A DNA stretch of 64,000 nucleotides, from NCBI RefSeq assembly GCF_910592395.1, contig NC_088308.1, positions 2,168,001-2,232,000 on the forward strand. The letters are read 5' to 3'. The DNA is from Lineus longissimus (Eukaryota; Nemertea; Pilidiophora; Heteronemertea; Lineidae). The notes below the pieces were generated by a model. That model was not told the DNA's origin. It ran no database searches and saw only the letters and a program-made list of their open reading frames with translations. Of this stretch, positions 1-11,609 are shown one piece after another. Position 1 is the stretch's first letter. Every line of letters begins with the position of its first letter. Both the position numbers and the translations under genes were made by a program.

Positions 1-629
1 TGAGCAAGTGGCATAATTGTTGCGTTTTTCTTTCCTTCAGTGTCCACGGCCGTCTTTACTAAGAAAGTAATATCTGGTGTCAAGAGAATCTCCTTTGACT
101 GTTTCCCTCTGAAACCTTGTCTGATCCCTGGGCACCTGAGTAGTAGCTTGCCAAGAGCGTTTACACAATTCCTTCAAAAAATCAGTGCGATCTTTATATC
201 AGTTATAGTATGGTTTGGCATTTCAGATTGGCTGCAGTGAACACGAAATGCTTGGCCGAATTTTTTCACCGACAAGAAGACACAGTGATACACACTTTCA
301 ATGAGTACAAGCAGTTGTTCAGTCTAACCATTATCGCTAACAGACAATGGAAAAAAGCTGTTGTATCTCCTACAAACTTCCTCATACTTTTGCCACTTTT
401 TACCTGGATGTACTCTCATTATTCTTCCGACAACAGATGCCTTCAACTGAAGACAACTGGTACAAGTTTCCTATAACTGGCTAATTACCTAACAAAACCT
501 GGTGTTGTCCGTACAGATCTCTTGTTTTTGGTTAGGCTTTGTGGGCCTACTGTTAGTGAAATTCTTGATTACATACTCTGTCTCAGTAAAATACCTCTCA
601 CAAATTACTACAATTCTCAAATAGCTAAC
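1..629. other. Unassigned non-coding DNA
   Basis: Only short chance reading frames of 60-90 codons occur on either strand. None has a recognisable motif or good splice context, and I see no clear repeat. The 3' edge runs into the AT-rich dispersed repeat. Confidence 0.5.
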
Positions 630-838
630 TTTTTTTACATTGAAAATTTTTCAAAATTTTGACTTTTTTCTGCTAACCCTTACCCTCACCCTGACAAAAT
701 TTCTAAGTCCAAAAATTGTTTTCACTGGTTTTTTGTTTTCTGCTCAAAATGAACCAACATCGTCAGTCCCAAAACTTTTTTGACTTCGAAAATGTTTCAA
801 AATTTTTAACTGACTGAAAGTTAAAAAAAGAATCTAAC
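630..838 (+). repeat. AT-rich dispersed repeat, copy 1
   Basis: This copy contains blocks such as CAAAATTTTGACTTTTTTCTG, a telomere-like AACCCTTACCCTCACCCTGA, TTTCTAAGTCCAAAAATTG and AGTCCCAAAACTTTTTTGAC. The same blocks recur in the same order at 6536-6838, and partial copies occur on the minus strand at 16415-16470 and 60315-60420. The shared order shows one dispersed family rather than chance AT-richness. No terminal inverted repeats, target-site duplication or coding capacity are visible, so its class is unknown. Confidence 0.75.
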
Positions 839-2371
839 GACCATACATTGTACATGTAGCTCTAAGTTCAGTTATATAAAAGTTGAGAACCAGTTGTTCA
901 GAGAGGGTATCTTGGCCCAAAGTACTACACGAGAAACAGTCAGAAAAACCTGAGGTGATTGGCATTGAAATTGATGGCATCATATGGAGGTAACCATAGT
1001 TGTTAATGTCCTTAAATTACCACCAAGACCTACGGAAGACAGCCAGACAAAACCAATTAGATGCCATAACGATAATCGCTAGACAACTGCTACAGAATGT
1101 TAGCATTATTGGTGAATTATCGGCCTGTTGGGGCGGGGCTTTGTCTCAAAGTTCTGGGGTTATTCAGACATTCTTTCAGACACTTTGGGCAAGTTGCATA
1201 CTTTCAAAATCGACCAAGATATATGTGTGACAAGATATTTCCTTTCCTATATCTATCTTTACTAGGCCCTACCACAAGACCACAAAAAAAATCAGCACCT
1301 AATAGACACGTGAAAAATATATGTTGGAATGGAAAATGCTGAGCTTGTTCTCACCTGTGAACATTGCCGATCACCCCAATAGATCCGTACTAAATCTGAC
1401 AGTAATCGCACCCAGGTGTACGACTCTTGTTCATGATTACATCAATTTTCACCCTGATTTGAACGATGTCAAGGACACAATCAGTACAGCGCAGACACAC
1501 TGATTTCCTACCAAGGTGGAGTGGGAAATGATTTGCATATCAACCGGTGCACAAACCTGTTGATTCCTGATCGATACTTATTGCCAGTTCGAATGTCCTG
1601 AACAAGCACCCAAGCAAAAGTTGGCCTTTATTTTTGGCGTTAAAATAGCATGGTGCATTGGTAGGAACGCTTCAAGTTCATCTGGGGATGTTTGTAGCCT
1701 AGATTCGGTGTTGATGTACAAGAATATCCAAGTTACCTGCTGATTTCATCTTCTTAGGACTTTTTTACAACTATTTGATGTATTGGGGAATTTGATTGAA
1801 CAAGATGGGCTTGTTGGGATCCACTTGATTTTGAAGAGTGTTAGCTGAGCAAACAAAATTCTGTAAATATCGTTCGCCATTGTTTTTTTCCGTTAAAAGC
1901 TTTCAAGTAGCATTTTGGGACTATTTTGTACAAGAGTCCTTCAGGCCATGGAATTCCAGTTTATTGCTGTACAAAGTACGCTTCTTCACCTAGTGCTGCA
2001 TATAAGTAAATGGCATTGGGCACCAAAAAACGTGTAGAAAGTGGTCTCTCCAGTCTTAACGTTGGTGTTAATGAAACTTGGTATTAAGTCAAGGGGACAA
2101 AGCCAAGTTAATGCCAGCGTTAGTGGCCAGATTTGTTTTGAACGACCAGGCCCTGGACTTGTCATTCTGCTTACAGTCTGTCTTATCAATAAATAATGGG
2201 TCATGGAAAGCAGTAAAATTAATTACGAGAGCCAATGGATGTAGTCTCTTTAATTCCACAGTGCTGTTCAATTAAACCTGTCAGCATCAGCTCCCTTTCA
2301 AGGTGACTGAAACGATTTTCCAATTGATTCTAATCAATGATGAAAGCATTGACGCATTCCGCCCACTCTAC
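839..2371. other. Unassigned non-coding DNA
   Basis: Overlapping short open frames near 1000-1500 and 1990-2275 lie on both strands and look like chance openings. No RNA gene, repeat or strong regulatory cluster is seen. Confidence 0.5.
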
Positions 2372-2499
2372 ACATTGGGTGATATGAATAAAGTCTAGCA
2401 ATTGCTTTTACTTCAGTTTTGTACAGAAAGGCCCAGTGTAAATGTACATGGAGTTTAAGATAAAAGCATTCGCTAGTCTTTATTCATATCACCCAATGT
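2372..2499. mobile_element. MITE-like foldback element, 128 bp, 39-bp arms
   Basis: The left arm (2372-2410, starting ACATTGGGTGATATGAATAA) is the reverse complement of the right arm (2461-2499), with 36 of 39 positions matching. The 50-bp centre has no coding capacity. This is the layout of a miniature inverted-repeat transposable element, moved by a transposase encoded elsewhere. I could not define a target-site duplication, so the superfamily is open. A long hairpin RNA precursor is a less likely alternative. Confidence 0.7.
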
Positions 2500-5400
2500 C
2501 TCGCCTGTTCTGAGGTGATATTGTTAAAACAATAAAACTACAGTAATCCAATCATGGCGTAGTGCGTAATTCTTCTTTTCTTTAGATGGAAACCAGGGTT
2601 TAAGTGTATCTTCATACTTTCTCTTGGGTACCCCAACCGGAAATGTTTTCATGATCAAATTAATGACAAAGATTTGTATTAAAATGATGCCTCGAGAAAC
2701 TTGTATCACATTTTTCATTATCGCCACTAACAATGAATATATTTTACATGTAGCAGACTGCCAGAATCATGATCGCATTCCATCTCGGAATAAGGAGTCA
2801 GCAAATAAATTTGACATGATGTGAATGTGCCAGGTATGCGGAGGCCAATAATCAGACGGAATTTAATGGATGCTACTTGGTCGCGGAACATGGCTGCTGG
2901 TTAATTGATGTGGTCCGCATACAGGTGGGAAGTACAGATAGACATAGACCATTACCTTAAATGGGTCTGTGCTACGACTGGACATTTGTCTATATCGTCC
3001 TTGGCCGCTCAGGAAAGGAAATCATGGAAATTGAGAGAATCTCTGGAAGCGATGAGGTCAACTGAAGTGAGGTGCAATTGGAATGAATGGCAATCAAAAT
3101 GATTGCACCCTTCAGCGTTTCCTGAGGTTTCAGGCCAAACTGAGGAAACATTGAATTCGGAAGTCAAAACATAAATAGAACCTGATCTATTCTTTTCTGT
3201 GACCTTACTTGTCTGTCACGTCCGAGCTGCAATCATGAATCCTGAGTGAGCACCATCGCTAAGAAGCCATACTTACCAATCTGATGGCTTGGCACACTAT
3301 CATTACTTGAGGTGATCAACACCATTAGCTAGAATTAGTCCATCGTGCCTATCTTGGTGGTGAGAGCAATTCTTTATCCATGGCCCTACGACTTGGCTCG
3401 ACTTGCTTCAAGGATGCCATGGCAGGAGTAGACCAACTCATGCCTGTTCTGCTTTAGAACCAGACATCAGCTTTAAACCAGTAAACCAATATCAAACAAG
3501 TGATAGCAGCATTTTATTCTGTTAACTCATGTTGGTATTAGTCATTTTGGACTGCACGGATAGGACTAAGGAAATGCAGTTCATGATACGCATTCATCAA
3601 AGCCGTTGGTCTAGTGCCTGGAATGACAGCCAATCATAATGACAGCTACTTTTCAGATGAGCTTACATCTACGTTACATTTATCACAAGTTACAGCCAGA
3701 AAGGAGCAACACTGATAGCATGGTTGTCTTGGCAAGCTTCAAGACATAGCAGCGCCTGCCTAATAAACTTATTGCCCTCGAGGGCCATTGTAAAGGGAAT
3801 CAACGGAGAAATATATCATGTTGTAAGTTACTGAGTGAACCCTAATATGTAAGGAATGATGTGTGAATGACCTGGAACCTGAGTCTTCCTCAAGGTTGGA
3901 TGTCACGAAGGCTCATCAAATGTACCGTTACTGACCACGTAGACTTGTCAGAACTCCATCTTATTCAGACTCGGTGCCATTAAATTTTATGACAATCTAA
4001 AGATGGTGTCAGTTTCCATTGTACTTGGATTGTAGTTGAATGTCTCGCTTGTAAATAGCTTATTAGTAGAGCCAGAACAATCTCCTGCAGAACCTTCATA
4101 TTTACTTTTGTGTTGCAATGACAGGACATTGACTTGTAACTTCTTTAATGAACTAATGATGAAAGGAACTTGAAAATAGATGACATTTACATGTTGTTTC
4201 TGGGTGTGTTGTCCTCCTTTGTTACAACACATGCCCACATGAAAGCTGACATATCTTTTCTGAATGAGATCTCTCAAAGATTTTGGTCACCTTCTTCGAC
4301 ACATTTGTTTCTCTGCTCTTTCATTTGCCTTCTTCTTTCTACAGCATTTACTCAACTGGCACTGTGATCACTGTTTCTTGATAGGCCAAGAACGACCAGG
4401 GTTCCATCTCTAGTGTGAGTTTGAGGGTACAGCTTTACATCAAATCATACATTTTACTTCTTTTGGGGGATTTAGCTTGCCTAGCTGGCATCTACTTCGA
4501 GATCCAAAGTATCGCTTTGCAATCATCCAGAGAGTACATGCATTCTCACAAGGGAACATGATCCTTAAAACATTTAAAAGGTGGGATCCTGTACCATATG
4601 CCTTAAACTGGCAACCACTGGTTTCCTCATCAAACTATACTGAGGTTTTAAAGATAGGAAAAAGAAACTTCCTTAATTTTACTCTTCAACATTATCATCA
4701 CCTTCATAGGCTCCGAGACCGCAAGTTCCTTTGACGAGCTCTCCTAACAAGCTAAGTCTCCAAGACTGCCTTTTATAAAGATGCGGATTGGACATAAGAT
4801 GGGTAAGATGAAACACCTTGGGCATTGCTTGCTTCAAAAACTTCCATAGTGACAATATGGTACTTGGCCAGTTACTTAATAAGCGCATAAAGCCAGCAGT
4901 GGCCTACTTGGCCGGATGCAGTTCTAAATCCCTCAACATGGTCCAATTACGTTGACAAAGACACTGCTTTGATTTTGTCAATCCCCACAGGTGCTGACGA
5001 CGAAACATGCTTCTAAACCATGCAGATCTTTGAAGTCTGCTAATCGGAAGGGGACAAATTGGTTAGCGTGAAACAATGCCAATAATCACCCCCTTATTCT
5101 TTCCTGGAGCACTCAGTTTGATGTTGACCTGTTTCAAGGGGCACAAAGGCCCCTGACAGCAAGGTCATGCCAGTGATGATCTGAAATTTCCGGGGGTTGC
5201 ATTCCTTAGGGACAAGTGGTCTAATGACAAGTCCACTTCAGGATGGGATGCTGACGAGAGCCTCCAAAGGGGCGAAGGCAAACTTCCCTGATTAGCAGCC
5301 ATTTGATGTTGACCTGTGTACGAGGGTTCTAAAGGGCTCTCATTTGTCGGGTCATGTAGTGTGAATGTGCTAAATGGGGAGAGCGATGTGCTCAATTGGT

Positions 5401-6535
5401 ACTGATCAGCCTCGGGGACAGGTGATCTTGGGCAGTGGGTTGGTGTCCGTGCCATGCCCACCAGGATATGCACCAATATGAATGGAAAGTTTCCAATATG
5501 GATGGTGTGACTTGGCTGTGTTTCGGCGCAATATGATCAAAGTTTGCTTGGGTTTTCTGGTCTGTCGTCATCATCAACAGGACAAAGAGGACACAAAAAT
5601 GCCTGAAAATTTCTGTTTAACTTTTTCGTATGTGCTTCTATCTCTGTCGATAATGTTGCAAATGATAGGCAGTGCACCATTAACCTTCTCAGTGTCATTC
5701 TCATCAAATAGGAGTATCCTATAATGTTTGTGGGTGATGTCGCACTATTTCCTTGGATTCAGTGCTGCCGTCACAAACCGTGGAACCTTCTATCAACACC
5801 AGTTGTCCTGCGTGCAGCGTCATTCCCTGAAAACATAACCAAGACCAAATATAAACTATTGATACATAAAAGAAGTGTCATGAAGGCCAACCATGATAAT
5901 ATCATGTCCATTTCAGCACTTTGGGAAGATTTACCTCAGCATTACTGTGGCTAGAAGAAAGAGATTAGGCCTTTAGCTATTGCTTAGAGAAGGTCAGTGA
6001 TCTGTGATTATTGCCAGCCTAAAAGTATACTAACCAAGGCAAGTGAAAAAATCATCTAGAAAGGAATGATAAGCTGACATTAGCCATTGCCCTTACTAAG
6101 TAGGATTACAAAGCAAAGATGAACTGTACTATTTTCGTGAGTGACATGCATTTGGCGTCACATGTTGCACTTTGGGTGTCTACGTTACTTTAAGATATCA
6201 AAGAGAGGGGTCTATTATTGCAAGATCAAGATTTCATGGATGATTCTTTTGAGAGGAAAAAGCCAATTATTGAAAGCTTTGATTTTGCACTTATAGTAAT
6301 GGCAGTCGAAATGACTGACATAAGTCGCACCACAATTTTTATAAATCTAACGGAATTCTCTATTTTACTTTCAAATTACCATCTCTACTCGTTCAGTCAG
6401 AGGAGGGGGTCCATCAAGCCGCTCATGTTTCTCATCAGGACTTGATCTTTTGTTTGGATGGGGTCCTTTCTTTGCCCTGGCAGGGACACCAGGTATAATG
6501 AGCTTGGTTTTATACCTTATAAGGACTGAGTTTTT
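2500..6535. other. Unassigned non-coding DNA, 4 kb
   Basis: No gene is recognised. Minus-strand open frames near 5165-5577 are Ser/Pro-rich but lack any domain and conflict with overlapping frames. A 16-mer, TTTGATGTTGACCTGT, occurs at 5117-5132 and again at 5302-5317 and may be a remnant of another local duplication. Confidence 0.45.
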
Positions 6536-6838
6536 TGCAAGTCCAAATATTTTTTTCACTTGATTTTTTTCTGCTCAAAATGAAGAAACATCACCACTCC
6601 CCAAACTTTTTTGACTTTGAAAATTTTTCAAAATTTTGACTTTTTTTTCTGCTAACCCTTACCCTAACCCTGAAAAAATTTCTAAGTCCAAAAATTTTTT
6701 TCACTGTTTTTTTTGTTTTCTGCTTAAAATAAACCAACATCATCAGTCCCAAAACTTTTTGGACTTTGAAAATTTTTCAAAATTTTGAACTGACTTAAAG
6801 TTGAAAAAATTTCGAAGTCCAAAAATTTTGTTTTGCTT
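6536..6838 (+). repeat. AT-rich dispersed repeat, copy 2 (partly tandem)
   Basis: This is the fullest copy of the family. The AAGTCCAAA-type block occurs at about 6538, 6684 and 6814, so the element is internally reiterated with spacings of about 130-146 bp. It contains the telomere-like core AACCCTTACCCTAACCCTGA at about 6653-6672 and the imperfect palindrome GAAAATTTTTCAAAATTTTG. Compared with copy 1 it has an extra upstream unit. No protein is encoded. Confidence 0.8.
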
Positions 6839-6846
6839 GTAAATCT

Positions 6847-6896
6847 CAATTCACCATGGTAGATCATCATTTCACCATGTTCACCATGGTGAATTG
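6847..6896. repeat. Perfect 13-bp inverted repeat
   Basis: CAATTCACCATGG (6847-6859) is the exact reverse complement of CCATGGTGAATTG (6884-6896), with a 24-bp loop holding a further TTCACCATG. It directly abuts the AT-rich repeat and could be that repeat's edge, a cruciform-forming site or a small foldback. Confidence 0.7.
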
Positions 6897-8582
6897 GGAT
6901 TCATTTTCGTAAGGGTGAGACGTTTTGATCCTTCTAAAGAGTCCGACCCACAACCTGCCGAATATGGGTTCAACACTCTAACAAAAGGCCTCTGGTATCT
7001 CCTGATATTGTGTTATCATAATGCAGAGAATGTTTTTTTGATACAACAAAGGTATTGTGTTCTGCAGACATATGAAATATGCCTCAAGGAAAGAATATCA
7101 GAAACAAAGAACTAACTGATGTGACAAAAGTTCTTGTAAAAACAACAACGAACAATAGTGATCCTGGTGTAAGATTTCCACTACTAAGTCTTGACACTAA
7201 GTGCCCTGATCGACCGCTTTCTTATAACACTGGACAGGACTGATCAGAAATCTCTTCAGGTAATCTTTGATCCGTCTATAGGACGTATCATCTCAAATGA
7301 CAGTCATTGATACGGCCCCGAAAGCTCTAAGTTAATTTACTTGTGATGGTATACTGCTTTGACCTTTCCGAGTGTCAGTCCTGTCTGGAGAAGAGGACGA
7401 AAACTCTAGAGATCAACGCTGGAAAAAAGGCAGACGCCCGTGGCTTCGCGTTAAAATGGAAATTCTGTTCTTGAATTTACTATTGAAGCCAGATTAGTTG
7501 ATGTACTTTATCATTTGCTGGAAATAGAAATAAACGGGGTATTTCTGTAGTAAATGAGGCACGCCTATGCAATTAAACTTGGCATCTGTATCCATTTTTT
7601 TATCAGTGCACACAGCAGTACTGTACTTCTAAAATATCTATTTAGAATTAGAAGATTTCAAATATAGTTTAAATTTTGAACAAATCAACCGTGACTTTAA
7701 GTGTTGTACAAGGATGGATGACAGATGTCCGTCATCACTTAGCTTGGAAAACTCTGACAATAAAGTTTGATTCGATTTTCAAGGTTGTCGCCAGTCGACC
7801 ATGATTATTGTTGCAGCCCTCGAGGAGTTGATTAAATGGTGGAGTAAGAACAGGTTTTCTGCATGCAGCATGCTAGGGACGGTCATCCTCTGCCTCCATG
7901 ATGTAAAATCATTTGGCAGAAATCTATTTCTGGTATCAAATCTGACCTATTCATGGTTTGAGTTGAAATATGAAACAATTCTTGGCTTCGTTGAAGTCAA
8001 CATCAGCTTAAAACATCTCAATTTGAAGGGCAGACACCAGACATATCGAGGAAAAAGAGGCGTTTCGTTCTTTGTGTCTTCTCCCACTTTTTATTCAAGA
8101 TTTCCTTTGAAGCTTCAGCCTACAGTGTCTTCGGGTGAGGTGACTCAGTAAGGATACCGTTCTAAAACAGGCTTTACCTTTTTTAGGCTGTTTGGATCTA
8201 AACTCCCAATTCAGTGACCACCAATCTGCCTTTCGTTGGCATTGGGCATAAATAAGTCAGTTATTTGAGCCAGAGAATCTCACATATTGCTGCAAATTTA
8301 TGCACTCTTATTTGTATGATTCATTGAGAGTTCACAGACACTGACAACCTTGAGTTCTTCAAGTGCTGAACACTTGAAAACTTCTGACAGACATCCGCAA
8401 GATTGCAATCAGGAATTGACAAGTCCTTGAAATGCTTCTACTGGCATTGATCATGAATTTTAAGCCGGGATCAAGTTGAAATGAGGCAAAGGACAACTTC
8501 ATGATCTAAAGCTGGCAGCAAGGTTAACTGCTGCCTGAGAAAGGTTTTGTCAACATATTGTTTCAGTCAGCCTAGAAGGCCG
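6897..8582. other. Unassigned non-coding DNA
   Basis: The only sizeable frame is 116 codons at 7801-8151 on the plus strand. It starts at an ATG but has no recognisable domain and is within chance length for this base composition. No repeat is evident. Confidence 0.45.
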
Positions 8583-8799
8583 AGTTTACAGGATTCACTT
8601 TGTCACTTGTCACTGTAGACTGGTCGCATGCGACTTGTCACAAGCATCTTTGTAAACTGACTTAGGGTCGAAAACATGACATGACACGAAGTGAGGGTGA
8701 AGAGTGACATCGTGATTCCTATGCAGCCAACTCTTGGGAAGTAACTTGTTTGTTCTTCATGTGACAGATTACAAGTGACAGGGTGAACTCTTTAAAAAC
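8583..8799. mobile_element. Decayed foldback/MITE-like element with GTCGCATGCGAC core
   Basis: A perfect 12-bp palindrome, GTCGCATGCGAC (8623-8634), sits between AGTTTACA (8583-8590) and its reverse complement TGTAAACT (8651-8658). The word ACTTGTCA is reiterated in between. A degenerate reverse complement of the left 28 bp (8584-8611) appears at 8771-8799, so the whole element may be about 215 bp with an inner 76-bp foldback. Non-autonomous DNA transposons with palindromic GTCGCATGCGAC cores are a layout I associate with marine invertebrates. Exact ends and the superfamily are uncertain. Confidence 0.45.
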
Positions 8800-9637
8800 A
8801 AACCAAAGAAGAGGAAATGAGTTGTAGCATGTTCCAGCACTCTTTTTCACGAGAGATATTCTGAGAAGATTGATATTTTAAAGACCATTATTTCAATTTT
8901 TTAAGAAGCTTTTCCAACATTTTCCAACCCAGACTGAAGTCAAAATGATTTTATTTGAAAAATGCAACTGGACCCGTATTGTCTATGTTCGAGGTGTTGA
9001 TTATTGTTTCATGTACCCGGAAGCTACTAGAAAGGGCAAAACTTGACATTAAAAATTGTAATCCCTCAGGTGAGATATCGGCATCCCTTTTGAAGCTTCC
9101 TTTCCTTTCTGCTTCCCGGCTAAAAACCTCGCCCTTTTGAAATCCCCGGGAACAGAAAGACTCCATATCATATTCTATTTTAAAGTAGGAGCATTGGCAA
9201 GATAGAGGTATCTAAAAAATCAATCTGAAATGAAATTGAAATGGGAAGTCCTGTCCAAAAACAATATAAAACTTTATAGAAAATAAATATTACAAGTTAT
9301 GGCAAAACAAAATGTCTCAGCAGGCAACAAACTGTTTGTTTGACAAATCATGATAAAACAAACCAAACAAACCCAAAATACAGAAATAAGTCATCAAATC
9401 TTTTTGCTCTGGATTTCATTTTGAGATGACTCCTTTCTTACTTTAGTGCAAGAAGTGTGAAATCCCATCCCCCTACACTAATGCAATACCCTTGCAAGGT
9501 GATTCCCATTGTGAAACCAAACCCTTCTGTCCTATCCCATTAGCATCAAATGAACTTGCACAGGTGATCCTAGACAAATCAATATCTCCAAGGACATCAG
9601 CATCCGCCACGACCTTGGAAACATCGTCTGATTATCA
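8800..9637. other. Unassigned non-coding DNA
   Basis: The sequence is A-rich, especially 9240-9400, with no gene, RNA or clear repeat. Opposing open frames of 61 and 71 codons over 8951-9166 look accidental. Confidence 0.5.
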
Positions 9638-10090
9638 GAAAAAACATGCCTCGAGTACATGACAAGGTTACTAACAGTGACGTTGTGCATTCTCCCTGCG
9701 GATTGCTCAACCTTGCGTCTTTGTCTTCTCTGTAGGAGATGAGGAAAAACATCTTGATTGCAAGGGACGAGTTGTCAATCTGTCAGTCAGTGCTCTTGCA
9801 TTCGATACTGCACCAGTACTCTACCAGTCACCAATGGGAATTTCTTTCGACTGGTAAGGTTACCAACAGTGATGTGGCCTTCAGCTAAGATTAGTGCATT
9901 CTCCCTTCAGATTGCTCAACCTTGCATTATATCTTCTCTGAAGGCGATATGGAAAACATCTTGGCTGCGAGGGACAGGTTTTCGATCATAAAGTTGAGTT
10001 AGGTTTTCTTTTATTTAACCAACTGAGCCATATAGTTTGAGCAGGGCTCTTGCTGTACCAGTCGCCCTTGGGTACTTCTTACAAATTGGT
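9638..10090 (+). repeat. Diverged local duplication, period about 210 bp
   Basis: A block with AAGGTTACTAACAGTGACG, GCATTCTCCCTGCGGATTGC and AACATCTTGATTGCAAGGGA (about 9665-9770) recurs with substitutions and indels at about 9855-9980. GCATTCTCCC begins at 9687 and at 9896. A partial third copy of the TGCACCAGTACTCTACCAGTC region appears as GCTGTACCAGTCGCCC near 10050. This reads as an ancient tandem duplication. The stretch ACTGGTAAGGTTACCA also occurs, as a near match, around 23500. Confidence 0.7.
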
Positions 10091-10700
10091 GTCTAAGCCC
10101 CTCTCCTCCCACTGGGTATGAACTTTTCTTGGGCATAGCTGGAGCTAGTAGAATTTGATTAGAAAGATGCCTGAACCAATACACCGCAGCGCATCACAGG
10201 ACGACTCCGATATAAACTTGTATGATACTACTGGCTCTTCCCTCTTTATAACAGGATACTCTACGCACCTGTGTACTGTCTTCCGAGCCGCAGACCCTTG
10301 ATTGACAGCTGCATCAGCCAGCCAGCCAATTCCATTGCTTAACCTTGATTAGGCTGTTCCTTAAGACCCTCGAAAAAACATCGGAGCAGCATGATGAGCT
10401 TGCAAACAATGCTGTGTGATTGGTTTGGGTACAATAGGTACGTCCTTTACCTGATTACCGTCCCTTGAGTTCGTTCATCCTTGGTCGTTTATGATGGTAA
10501 AAAACAGCAAGGAGCGGGTGGAGGGGATGTGACATTGTTGGGAACATGAGCGTATCATCTGATTAAGGATAAGATGGGCGGTGGGCATGTTATCCTTCTT
10601 TGAGTGAGACACCTGAAATGACGTTGGTATAGAGTCAGACCTTAAATGACTGTATTGCAAAAGAGTTCTGAAGGTTCTTTGGCGAATCTGCATCATGAAA
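10091..10700. other. Unassigned non-coding DNA
   Basis: Nothing is supported here. A 73-codon minus-strand frame (10475-10696) runs up to the tandem duplication and has no recognisable motif. Confidence 0.5.
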
Positions 10701-10973
10701 GATCATCAAACAGGCATGTTTTTGATTATTTTTGTACCTCTTTGACCACAGTCTATGGGCAAATTGATATCCATCTGATTATTAGAGAAAACTAGTAGGG
10801 TGCGCATTGACCCAGAGGATATGACTGTCAAAAGATCATAAAACAGGCATGTTTTTTATTATTTTTGTACCTCTTTGACGACAGTCTACAGGCAAATTGA
10901 TATCCATCTGATTATCAGAGAAAACTAGTAGGGTGCGCATTGGGTGTAACCAGAGGATATGACTGTCAAAAAT
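10701..10973 (+). repeat. Recent tandem duplication, period 133 bp
   Basis: GATCATCAAACAGGCATG (10701) and GATCATAAAACAGGCATG (10834) start two nearly identical copies. Both continue through TTGATATCCATCTGATTAT and AGAAAACTAGTAGGGTGCGC to ATATGACTGTCAAAA. Only a few substitutions and a 6-bp insertion (GGGTGT) in the second copy separate them, so this is among the youngest duplications in the window. Confidence 0.9.
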
Positions 10974-11609
10974 GTCAAAGCATTGGCGTCTGGTGGGAAT
11001 CCCTTTGGGCCTTCTGTGTCTGCGTCAGCTACTTTTGAAATAAGTTCGAGGCGCAGGTAAAGTGTACCAAGAGACTACTCAAAGGAACCAAGGATGTTCC
11101 ACCTCTGTGATAGCATTTGTGTCTGCTGAAGATATGAAAAAGTGCAAGATAAGGTGACAGGTAAAGGTATCTTATTGGTACATGTAGGTGATCAGAATGA
11201 GACTGGCTAAAGGACCACGAACTTCATGCACCAGAGTGTTATTGTGACACCAATTTATGTTAACAAAGTGACAAGTTTGTGATAGCCTCATCCACTGGTG
11301 ACAAGGCAAAGCTGGTTGATGGGGAATCTGAGATTTGCCAAATTCACATTCCGAAATAGTTTATTGAGTTTACATATTTTGTGCATCCACTCAGCAATAA
11401 TTCGAGTGGTAAACTCTATACGCGCACACAATAATCTTTAGCAACCCCATTCAGTCTTCTTATTCATTTCAAAAGGTATAAAGCTCTGATATCAATCCAC
11501 ACCCACGTTTTGCTAATTGGTAGAAAAAGTTAGCTCAGAAATACAGTCATAAAAACCCTTTCTTAGGAAATAATACACTCGGTATCCACCTTGTCATAAC
11601 CATATCTTT
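10974..11609. other. Unassigned non-coding DNA
   Basis: No gene, RNA or repeat is recognised. Confidence 0.5.

Noticed and set aside
6653-6672. Telomere-like CCCTAACCC as evidence of a chromosome end or internal telomeric site
   Set aside because: Only about two repeats are present and they belong to the dispersed AT-rich element, which has a similar block at 670-690.
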